From contig NC_057788.1 in assembly GCF_014905175.1 (NCBI RefSeq), forward strand, positions 11,353,446-11,417,445: DNA of 64,000 nucleotides, in the 5' to 3' direction. This document shows, piece by piece, positions 37,999-47,443 of this stretch. Each line of letters starts with the position of its first letter. Positions within the stretch are counted from its first letter, which is position 1. Below the pieces are notes generated by a model, which saw only the letters and a program-made list of their open reading frames with translations, was not told the DNA's origin and did not search any database. A program made the translations under genes and the position numbers. The DNA comes from Aphidius gifuensis (Eukaryota > Arthropoda > Insecta > Hymenoptera > Braconidae).

Positions 37999-38158
37999 AA
38001 TGATTGGTTTTTATTTGTATTTTTGCATATTGTGAGTATACTATTCATCCCTGCATTTATTTTTCATCTGAATATAAATAAGAAAAAAGATTAAAGCATA
38101 TAAAAATTTTTATTTTTTTTTTAAATGATAGTCATTTGTCTTGAATAAATTGTTCATT
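37999..38158. repeat. Left copy of the ~160-bp direct repeat flanking the fumarase pseudogene
   Basis: Matches 39564-39730 over its length (AATGATTGGTTTT, TTTGCATATTGTGAGTAT, TTTATTTTTCATCTGAATAT, TTTGTCTTGAATA). Block B has one copy only (46968 to about 47130) and no fumarase sequence. Confidence 0.8.
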
Positions 38159-38403
38159 AAGGGCCAGTTTTTTCATCCATAGTTATAGAAATCTACAAGC
38201 TCGACGCTCTGTAACCTATAGTTAACTAACTAATGATTAAATTACCGACTGTCTTCGATATAATTATAATTTTATAGAAAAAAGATGTCGCTACGTTGAT
38301 ATTATTGATTGTTTATATATAGGTATATTTGTTCATATATTATATTTTTTTATAATATTATAATTAAATTATTTAATTAATTAAATTACATTCATATGAT
38401 ACT

Positions 38404-39519
38404 TCATAAAATAAAATTCATCGTATCCAATATGAGGATTGAGAGCAGTGACTAGCATCAAACTTTCATTCATAATTTTGTCAATGTTATCAATATTTGG
38501 TTCAATTCCATCAACACAATTTTTAGTAAATGCTGAAGCATCATCACCAAGAAGTCTTGTTGATCTAAGTGTATTTGCAACCATAACTGGTTTCAATACA
38601 TTTAATTCAAAATGTCCATTACTACCGGCAATTGTTGTTGCAGCATGATTTCCCATAACTTGTGCACAAACCATTGTGATTGCTTCACATTGAGCTGGAT
38701 TAACTTTACCAGGCATTATTGAACATTCATTCATTCATTTTCTGGTAAAGATTTGGAAAGTCTTGGAAAAACACCCAAACCACAACGTGGTCCACTACCT
38801 AAAAATCTAATATCATTGGAAATCTAAAAAATAAATGAATAAATAATACAAAAATGTTAATTGTGTTAATTGTAATAATTTGGCGGTTTTTTAAATATCT
38901 TCATTATTGATACAGCAAGTGTATTCAAAGCACCATGCACTTCAACAATAGTATCATGTAAGAGCTTCAAATTTATTTGGAGTTGTGACAAATGGATAAC
39001 TTGTTAATTCAGATATTCTTTTAGCTGTTTTTTCAGCAAATCCTTTTCTTAGATTGAGACCAGTACCAACAGCAGTACCACCAAGAGCAAGTTAAGAAAG
39101 TCTTGGTAGAGTACCTTTTACTCAACAAATACCATACTCAATTTGTGTTGCATATCCTAAAATAATAATTGTATGTATTTTTTTTAAACATCTTCTTGAT
39201 TTAATAATTTTTTAAAAAAATATTCACCAGAAAATTCTTGACCCAATGTCAATGGTACTGCATCTTGTTGATGTGTTCTTCCAATTTTAATAATATTTTT
39301 TCATGCATCAGCTTGACATTTCAATGAAGCATGAAGTTTTTTAGGTCCAAGTAATAAAATATATTTATTTGATTGTGTGCCTGAACCAGTTTGCCATATA
39401 ACTAATGGAAAATGATCATTGTATAATTTACCACTTATAACATCACCAGCAGCTTTACTTATTGCATCTGATACTTTTGGATCTAATCGAAATTCTTCAT
39501 TAACAAATCCATTTGACAT
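38404..39519 (-). pseudogene. Fumarase (fumarate hydratase) pseudogene, unprocessed
   Basis: From 39519 downward it reads FRLDPKVSDAISKAAGDVIS, FPLVIWQTGSGTQSN, then jumps to LLLGPKKLHASL, KIGRTHQQDAVPLTLGQEFS, GGTAVGTGLNLRKGFAEKTA, NDIRFLGSGPRCGLG, SIMPGKVNPAQCEAITMVCA, GNHAATTIAGSNGHFELNVL and ALNPHIGYDE. These are the class II fumarase motifs, including the SIMPGKVNP catalytic loop. Damage: an internal deletion after GTQSN, stops (ADA*K, GIC*V, RLS*L, ENE*M), a frameshift after KFEAL, and loss of the C-terminus. Introns are retained (for example EFSG, donor GTGAAT), so this is duplicated DNA, not a retrocopy. Confidence 0.92.
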
Positions 39520-39563
39520 TTTTTTGTGGTGTTTGTATACAAATAAATATGACATTTGTGGTT

Positions 39564-39730
39564 AATGATTGGTTTTCATTTGTATCTTTGCATATTGTGA
39601 GTATTATACTATTCATCCTCGCATTTATTTTTCATCTGAATATAAATAAAAAAAAAGATTAAGGCATATAAAAATTTGTATTTTTTTTTTTAAATGATAG
39701 CGCTTTGTCTTGAATACGTTGTTCCTTGAG
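39564..39730. repeat. Right copy of the ~160-bp direct repeat flanking the fumarase pseudogene
   Basis: Partner of 37999-38158. The right copy is followed by the 5' flank of the eIF5A-like gene, exactly as the single copy is in block B, so the fumarase sequence was added into an existing arrangement. Confidence 0.8.
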
Positions 39731-39818
39731 TATAACATAATTATAATTGATAAAAGTAAATAATTATAACTTTGTATTTTTTATCAACAGACTTTCATAC
39801 TTAATATCAAACTGCAGT

Positions 39819-40467
39819 ATGGCAGAGGACAACTTGAGTACTAGTGGCTGCAATGCAACAAACACCTTTCCAGTAGAATGCTCAGCATTGCGTGAAAATT
39901 TTTTTGTCATGATAAAATCACATCCATGTAAAATTGTGAAAATTTCACCACTTACTAGAACTGAGGTTCGTGTTACTGGAATTGATGTTTTATCATCCCA
40001 GAAGTATGAAGATATCTGCCGTTCAACCATGGATATCGTCGAAGTCGAGGAAAAATATTATACAGTAAGACAAAAAATTATACCATATTTATTTATTAAT
40101 TAATATTAATAAATGAATCAATGATGCAATTATTAAATATTATTACAGTTATTAGATATACATGACGGTTATTTTTCCTTATTGTCTCGTGACGATCGTA
40201 GTATACTTCGTAACGATCTTCCACTTCCAAAAACTGATTTGGCCAAAGAAATAACTGCTGCTAAATCTAAGAAACTATCAATTGTTGTAATTATATATAT
40301 CATTTGTTTACTATACGTTCATTAAATAAATTCAATTTTTATATTTATTTATTAACAATTAGATTTTTTGTCTTTAGTGCACTGTAACGGAAGCCTGCGG
40401 TAAAGAAGCTGTGACTAGCTTCGAAAAGTACTTTTTTACAGAACTGCAGTCGGCGCAGTCGAAATAA
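39819..40467 (+). CDS. eIF5A-like protein lacking the hypusine loop
   Basis: Three exons (39819-40064, 40149-40286, 40378-40467) with good splice sites (ACA|GTAAGA, TTACAG, TTTAG) give 157 residues, the normal eIF5A length. The frame is open throughout. Family matches: FPVECSALRENFFVMIKSHP, CKIVKI, GIDVLSSQKYEDICRST, LDIHDGYFSLL, NDLPLPKTDLAKEI. The intron position after KYYT equals that of animal eIF5A before the IQDGYLSL box. The loop normally reading STSKTGKHGHAK, whose lysine becomes hypusine, is replaced by a shorter SPLTRTEVRVTG with no lysine. Hypusine is needed for eIF5A to promote peptide-bond formation on stalled ribosomes, so canonical function is unlikely. It is either a new-function paralogue or a young pseudogene; the intact frame favours the former slightly. 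Confidence 0.75.
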
Positions 40468-42098
40468 TGTTTGAATTTCCAGAGTGTAGTAGAGGAAGTG
40501 CGTTTTTTGCCCAATCAGAGAGTCCGCTTACAAGTCTTACAACTCATTTGGAAGGGAAATGAAACACTCGCCAAGGCTCGTATTTGCCCCTTCAAATTCG
40601 TTTTGTGTGAGCACTTTCTGCGTGGGCACTTGGTAACGAATATACTAAAATTATGTTCAGTACTGTACACAACTTCCAATCAACTGCAATCAACTACCAA
40701 TCGCTCAGACTATTTTTAAAAAAGCTAGATAATATAATTATTTTCTCAATTTAAAGCCATTTTAAATGAAATAATATTTAACAGAGTAAATTTTAATAAG
40801 AAAATCACAGTAATATAGTAAAAATTATTGATAAAATAAGTTTATTGACTCATTGGTCTATACAATGACATTTTAATTAAAAAAAAACTTGTTCTTATAT
40901 TACAGTGGCAATAAATTCCTTTTTAAATTTAATTAATTACTCAAGTAATATATTTTTACATAAATAATAACTCTTCTACTCTGAATATTATTTAAAATTG
41001 ATGCTTTTTTGAATTATCGATATTTAAATTGATTTATTTTCGCATCTATATGGTTTTTTTCTTTTTAATAACACCACATATATTTTTATTTACTTATATA
41101 TTCAACATAAATTATGTTACATAATTATTTCAGAAACTATATCATTCTTAAATAATTAAATTAAATATCATATAATAAACAAGATCGCGCAAGCAGGCGT
41201 TCAGTCTTGTAGTTTGAAAAATGCGAAAATAAACGGTCATGTCGTATTTTATCGCTTTAAATATTCAAACACCATATTTGAGAAAATATAATAATGTATA
41301 AGACAATTAAAGATAGAATATATATGTTAACCAGCATTGGACAACAATTGTTTATATAATACGATGGAAAAATATTGAATACTATAATAAAAATATATCA
41401 AAAAATTACCTGGCATTACACAATTCACAGACATGACACTAGTGCAGTGTATAGTGATGGGTAATTTTTTATTAACTTTTTATTTGTTATTTCTTTTTTA
41501 TGATTTAAATTATGGTGAGTTGAAGTATTAAAAATTTTATAATAAAAAAAAATATTTGTTTATATATCGATCGTGTTTTTTTATTTATTTATTTATTTAT
41601 TTATGTATTTATGTATTTGATCATAACCCAGCAGTACATAGTACCATTACAGCTGGGTACAGGTTAAAATTACTGCACCAGGGTAGTAATTTAACACATT
41701 ATATTATTAATATTAACATATTATTATATTACATTATTATCATACACAGTGAAAACATATTGATATTACTATATAGCATATTTGTATTTTTGTATTTTTC
41801 ATATACGTAGAGGTTGATAATTATTACTTCAATGATACTAATAAAATTAAATAATTAGTCTATATATATTAGATATCTGTAAAATATAAATAACTAGATA
41901 TTTTTTTATTTTCATTCTTTTTATAAAAAAAAAAAAAGAAAAATACATATAGTTACATTGAAAATATTTGTATTTTTTCTATACAAATTTATTTACTCTT
42001 AATTAATATTACATTTTTTGACATTTATAATTTATCATTAAAAACAACCTTGATAATTGAAAAAAAAAAGAAAAAAAATAATGATTAAGAGGAATTTT
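40468..42098. other. Spacer between the eIF5A-like gene and the serpin
   Basis: 40490-40640 is less A/T-rich than its surroundings (TTTTTTGCCCAATCAGAGAG, AAGGCTCGTATTTGCCCC) and may be 3'UTR or an unknown insert. 40737-40985 matches 47895-48150 in block B. 40975-41165 resembles 34100-34260, so a further partial copy of the block begins here. A LINE-like tail lies at 41575-41700. No other gene seen. Confidence 0.5.
41575..41700 (-). mobile_element. Possible 3' end of a non-LTR retrotransposon
   Basis: Read on the minus strand, unique sequence (CCCTGGTGCAGTAATTTTAA, GTACCCAGCTGTAATGG, ACTGCTGGGTTATGATC) is followed directly by AAATACATAAATACATAAAT and then (AAAT)n. A unique end followed by a short tandem A-rich tail is typical of LINE 3' ends. 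No reverse-transcriptase sequence is present, so it would be a heavily 5'-truncated copy. Confidence 0.35.
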
Positions 42099-43900
42099 TT
42101 ATTTTGTAGTTGGGTCGTTGACATATCCTGTAAAAAGAATAACACGTTCGGTTGCCAAAAGAAAAAGAAACGGACGATTTACATGTATGTCAAGAGGACC
42201 TCCATACGCTGACAAGGGCATAATACCCATATCTGTAAAAAATTTATCAAATTTATTAAATTATTCGTAACAAAAAAAAAAAAAAAATAATATTGCTTAT
42301 GTAAAATTACGTGTTGCAGCAGCAGCTTTAGTGCCATCCTCATTTACTTCGATGAATGCTTGTTGTATAACTTTACTGATAGAAATGTCATTTTGTTCAG
42401 TGATTCCATGGAAATTGGCTTTGGATGTAAATGCATCTTTAATTCCCATCTTTACAAAAAATAATTTATTTATAACAAAAGAATAAAGTAAATTTAAAAT
42501 GAAAAAAAAAATTCAAGTTAAAAAACTGAGTGGAGAGAAGAAAATAATGGATATATACATACTTTTTTCAAGTGCTCATTGAGTGATAATTTTGTTTCAA
42601 TGATAAATTTTGGTAAATATAAATGCATTTTTGATTTATCAGTTGGATATAAAGACTCAAGTGTAACAGTATTCAATTTTTTTTGAATATCGGACAATGA
42701 TTGTTCCCAATTGGGTAAAATGATAATCATGCTCATTGGATCACATCCATCTTTTGCCTATATATATTTGACAATAAGGATAAAATTTTAGTATTGAATT
42801 ATTATTTTTGATGATATAATTTCAATTTTACCTGATAAGGAAGCCGAACAATTTCAGCACCAAGTCCTTCATGGCTTTTATAAAATATTTCAGAAGTTAC
42901 TTGCATAGTTGGAACGTTTTTCGGAGTATTGTTATCAACATAGAAACTTTTGTCGAATGTTTTATTTTTATCGAAACTATGTTTCCACATTCCTTTGAAA
43001 TATAATGCATTGATGAGAAAAAGATAGGTATTCATATCAATTTTATCTGCAAAAAATAAACAACATATCACATGATAATTATAATTTCTATCTATACAGA
43101 AAAATTTGTGGAAATTCCAAAGAAATTTGTTCACCACAAATCATTTTTAGAAGAAAAAATAATACAAAAATTGTTAACTCACCAGCTTCAAGAAAATTTT
43201 TGATTTTATTATTTGTTTGTTTTTCAACCCATTGATTCATATTTTTCACTGAATCAGTAGGATTTCCAAAACTCATGGATTCAAATATTTCTTCTGCATT
43301 TGTTTTATTTGAAATATCAACAGTATTATCAATAAATTGTTTACGTATTGTATAGCGATCGTTTATGTATATTTTATTTGCCATATTTAAAATGTTTTTA
43401 TCCCACTTCTATTTATGAATACATAAAATAATGAATATAAAAAAAAATTTGTTATCTATTGTATTTTTTTCTTTTATTTTTAAATAATAATTCTTACCGA
43501 TGTGATATCAAGGCTGCCATGTTCAAAGGTATCTGCTGATTCAATATGTAAAGCTTTTTCAAATTGATGTTTTGTTTCATTAAGTGATCCAGTGGAAAGA
43601 ATCATTAACAACTGCGAAACACCGAATGGTGAAGAAATAAAATTACCAGTTTGGGTTTCCATTAAAATCTAAAAAATTCCACAATGAGTATTTAATATCT
43701 TGGTGCGGTTATAAAAATTGGATTTAATTAATATGCAATTTATTTTTAATAATTATAATAAAAATGTTTACTTTGAAAAGATCAAGAGACATTGCATTTG
43801 CTGCTTTTTCAAGCTTCTCCAATTTCGCAGCGTTGATAAAGCCATTGAAAAAGCCAAAAAATAATGCTATAACAACTAATAAAATCGCAAAAAGAACCAT
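42099..43900 (-). CDS. Secreted serpin, probably inhibitory
   Basis: Seven exons (43900-43772, 43668-43498, 43408-43183, 43046-42832, 42757-42563, 42449-42311, 42232-42099) join in phase to 402 residues, the standard serpin length. It has an N-terminal signal peptide (MVLFAILLVVIALFFGFF..INA). Landmarks: NFISSPFGVSQLLMILSTGS (helix B region), LFLINALYFKGMWKHSFDK, hinge EVNEDGTKAAAAT, and C-terminal RPFLFLLATERVILFTGYV. The hinge is rich in small residues, as in trap-type inhibitors of serine proteases. Counting from the hinge Gly as P15, the reactive bond would be Leu-Ser (IMPLSAY), suggesting chymotrypsin-, elastase- or cathepsin-G-like targets; P1 is inferred. A TATAAATA box lies 49-56 bp upstream of the ATG. 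It sits between two copies of the duplicated block. Confidence 0.93.
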
Positions 43901-43948
43901 TAGTATTTAATTGGCATATAAAATTTATTTATTTAATACATATGCGTA

Positions 43949-43956
43949 TATTTATA
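43949..43956 (-). promoter_or_regulatory. TATA box of the serpin gene
   Basis: TATAAATA on the minus strand, ending 49 bases before the ATG at 43900. This would place transcription start about 20-25 bases before the ATG. A strict TATA with a very short 5'UTR is typical of inducible or strongly tissue-specific insect genes. Confidence 0.5.
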
Positions 43957-44210
43957 CTCACATATTTTCATTTTTAGATCAGAGTAGACAATCAAAAGTA
44001 AAGTAAAATCTATTCAAATCTATTATACAGTCGTTCGTTGACTAACTTTATGTGTCGCCTTTTATTCGTGATGTGATTAGGTGTACTTTTTCATCGCGGG
44101 TTGTCTGGCGAGTTTCCACTTCCACAATTTGCCCCTCTTTTTTTTTTTTTACCCTTTCTACTATGTAAACTGCTCAATGCGGGAAATTTTAGTTTCTGCG
44201 CTGATAGGTT

Positions 44211-44498
44211 CAAGCATAATGATTGGCTCATGTTCTTATACACACACATTCATAGAATTTATTTAAAATTATAAGCATTTTGATTTTTTATTAATAATAA
44301 AATTAATAATAATCAAAAGTATGTCATCATTATAATAGCTTATATATTTTTTTTCAAGCATAATGATTGGCTCATGTTCTTATACACACACATTCATAGA
44401 ATTTATTTAAAATTATAAGCATTTTGATTTTTTATTAATAATAAAATTAATAATAATCAAAAGTATGTCATCATTATAATAGCTTATATATTTTTAAT
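44211..44498. repeat. Near-perfect tandem duplication, 2 x 144 bp
   Basis: CAAGCATAATGATTGGCTCA begins at 44211 and again at 44355. The two units are nearly identical through TATGTCATCATTATAATAGC. Given how diverged the other duplicates here are, this is a recent event. Confidence 0.92.
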
Positions 44499-45039
44499 TT
44501 TACAATGTTGTTTATTAATAAATTTATAAATAATATTTTTCCAACAAACAACGAAAAAGTAATACCTTAATTTACTTATTATATAAACCAAATGATTAAA
44601 ACCAAAATCGAGGATTTCTTTATAAATAATCAAGATGAAAAAAAAATTCATTTTGCTGTTTTTGTTGATTTAAACATAACCACATAATAATTTTAGTAGT
44701 ATTATTTTATTTTATTAGTATTATTTTATAAGTATTATTCGTCTATCATATTTGTGCGTTTTTTTTTTTTTTTTTTTTTATTCTATATTTGATACGCTGA
44801 CGTGTTCTATGCTCTAATGGATTTCTAGTTATCATTAGCCTCCGGCTTTCTATATTTCGACTTTGAACTTAACACCTGATTATTTTTTATTTTATTTTTT
44901 CGTTATATCAGTATAATATTAAAAATAACTTTAAAAATAAAATTAATCGTCTTCCAAAAATAATATTTCAATCATCTATTAAAACTAAAATATTGTTTAA
45001 ACAAAAAATAAAATCCAATATTATTTAAAACTGATACAT

Positions 45040-45490
45040 TAGAAAATGAACTTGATGATATAAAAAAAAAAAAAATGAAACATGAGATAAAGATAAAGAT
45101 ATCCTGAAAGGAAAGACAAAATATGAAAAAATTAATAAAATTAATCAAACAATGCGCATGCTGAATTAATTAAATAAAAAAAAAAAACAAATATTGCGCG
45201 AATGTCAAACATATTGTATTAACAAACGACAAATAACTATAGTGAAGGAATAAAATCTCACAGAAATAACTGCTGAATTTGAAAATGGAGCAGTACTATT
45301 ACTGTATAATTATATATATAGTTTGTCGACTTTACGTTCATTTAATGAATTAAATTTTATATTTATTTATTAACAATTTTTTGTCTTTTGCTCATTGCAA
45401 CAAAAGCCTGCGGTAGAAGAGCCGTCACCACCTTCAGAAAGGAATAATTATGTTCAGTTAATATACTGTACACCTATTTTTAAAAATATA
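45040..45490 (+). pseudogene. Decayed coiled-coil and eIF5A last-exon remnants in block B
   Basis: 45040-45250 matches the coiled-coil remnant of block A (GAAAATGAACTTGATGATAT, AATCAAACAATG..CATGCTGAATTAAT). 45340-45460 matches the eIF5A-like intron 2 and exon 3 (TATTTATTTATTAACAATT, AGCCTGCGGTA), but the frame is broken by changes such as GTAGAAGAGCC. No functional product. Confidence 0.6.
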
Positions 45491-45521
45491 CTTATACAAC
45501 GACTTATGAATATTTTTTAAC

Positions 45522-45720
45522 AACAATCTTGTGTTGCAATACCACCATGATCAATAAACCCTGGTATCCATGTTACCATTCAGCACCATCCATTCTATTC
45601 CATCTTGTTAATACATCTTGGATTGTAACTGTATAACCATGTCCTAAATGTATAATGCTCCAGGTGGTGTGGTGGTAATATCATTTTAAATGATGAATTT
45701 TCAGGACCATGAAAACTAGG
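45522..45720 (-). pseudogene. Valyl-tRNA synthetase gene fragment, broken
   Basis: On the minus strand, one frame reads HLGHGYTVTIQDVLTRWNRM then DGAEW, and another continues WIPGFIDHGGIATQ. This is the class I HIGH region of valyl-tRNA synthetase (GHALTVAIQDxLxRWxRM, then PGxDHAGIATQ). A frameshift/stop separates the two pieces and the upstream PPPNVTG box is damaged. Only about 60 codons are present, so it is a dead fragment. Confidence 0.7.
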
Positions 45721-45782
45721 AAGGACCAAAACCAATAAATGTTGAGAGCGCGTCAATCTGGAATCTGGATGGTCGCCTAGTT
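45717..45782 (+). repeat. Dispersed repeat, copy 2 (first copy at 30613-30678)
   Basis: Same sequence as 30613-30678, including AATCTGGAATCTGGATGGTC. Here it directly abuts the valyl-tRNA synthetase fragment. Confidence 0.65.
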
Positions 45783-46457
45783 AGGAATTAAAGTCAATTT
45801 GAGGTCACTTTTTGACTTTACATGTTAATTACTTATAAAAGAAGTCAAAAAATTGAGTCGTATTTCTACCTGGAATCGTCCTCACAAAAAAAAAAATCGA
45901 AACAAAGTAGAAAATATTGAAATTAATTTTTTTTTAATGAGTTAAGTTCACCCCCCTGTCGCCATCGCTGAATCGAGCAAAAGGCTAACATCGTGACATT
46001 CTTGAGTACTTGACTCTGTGGTTATTCCACAAAATATCTGGCCAGCCCCTAAAAAGCAGGGTTACTCTGTTAAAAAATATATTCAGTGACGTGATGATTT
46101 TCGAAGCACCTGCAAGTTCTCAATAAACTTTTGGCAAATATTCTTCATGTCTTAAAATATTTAGAATTGTGGTACACAATATATATTTTCGATATTTTCT
46201 CGTTGTACTTTTCTGCGCTAGCAATTGAAATATATAGGTATTAATTAAATTTCTAATAGATTCGCGACGGAAGGGGACAAAATATTTGATGTATAATAAG
46301 GCACGGTAGTAGTAGTTAATCTCGTCTCACACATATTCTCATCAACACACATACAATATCGAAAAGCATATTGATTTGTTACATTTAATCTAAAAAAAAG
46401 AATACAATTGAAAATGTTATGTTTAAAATTTTTATTCAAAAATTCTCATGGATATAT
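45783..46457. other. Spacer within block B
   Basis: No gene recognised. Contains a moderately complex stretch at 45950-46120 (CACCCCCCTGTCGCCATCGC, GGCCAGCCCCTAAAAAGCAG) with no counterpart in block A, possibly an insertion of unknown type. Confidence 0.4.
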
Positions 46458-47218
46458 TAAACTCGACATACAGAAAATCGTGAAAAAGAAGAAATAATAT
46501 ATTCAATGAATTACTTGGTAATCTAAAAGAAAAATCAGCATCATTAATGAGAAAAAGATACATATCTTGAAACAAAAATTAATATAACACGTCGTAAACA
46601 AATGGATGACGCTATAAAGCAAAATTTACCCTTTTTTTTCACCTCTTCAACGTTCAATCTTTGAAAGTTTTTATCTTGTTTATATGTTGGCATCGATTAT
46701 ACATATAGTTGTTTCTTGTTTATCAAATTGGTGGTTCGATGATTATTCAATCAACAAGCATCACGTGATTTTGTCATTAACAAGAATCACACGATTATAT
46801 GATCAATGTGCCACACGGCACATTGCTTGCTTCAGCATCTTCGTCTATATATATAGCCAATGTATAGTCATTCGCGGACCGTGGTCATTCGAAGTTAGAT
46901 TTGATACACCTGTAATCCGTTTAACTTATTACAAATTTCATTACAAATTCAATTTTTTGTTTGTTACAATGATTGGTTTTTATTTGTATCTTTGCATATT
47001 GTGAGTATATATACTATTTATCCCTCCATTGATTTTCTATGTAAATATATAAATAAAAAAAGATCACAGCATATAAAAATTTGTATTTTTTAAAAAATGA
47101 AAACCCTTTGTCTTGAATACGTTGTTCCTTGAGTACAACATAATTATAATTTATAAAAGTAAATAATCATAACTCTGTATATTTTTTGCAACAGATTTCC
47201 ATACTTGATATCTAACAG

Positions 47219-47443
47219 TATGGCAGAGGTCACTTCCAACGGTAGTGCTCGTGACGATCTTCCAATTCCGAAAACTAATTTGACCAAGAGCACTGGAACA
47301 AAAGCCCCCGGGAAAACAGTTACCGGTATTTTAAATACAGGCTACTCGGAGATAAATATTTTGAACTTGGCGTAAAGTATACCATTAAGGTACAACCAGG
47401 GAAAATTAAAAATAATGACGATTTCACGAATTTTATAGAGTAG
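47219..47443 (+). pseudogene. Broken eIF5A-like copy joined to an unidentified coding-like segment
   Basis: It begins ATGGCAGAG like the intact copy, then jumps by deletion from the start codon region to RDDLPIPKTNLTK, the counterpart of RNDLPLPKTDLAK from exon 2. After this the sequence is unrelated. In a different frame, about 47277-47443 reads FDQEHWNKSPRENSYRYFKY, LLGDKYFELGVKYTIKVQPG, then KIKNNDDFTNFIE and a stop. That reading looks protein-like but belongs to no family I recognise. Confidence 0.5.

Noticed and set aside
40471..40719. 82-codon open frame following the eIF5A-like gene
   Set aside because: It starts four bases after the eIF5A-like stop with no splice support and no recognisable domain; it is more likely 3'UTR or inserted sequence.
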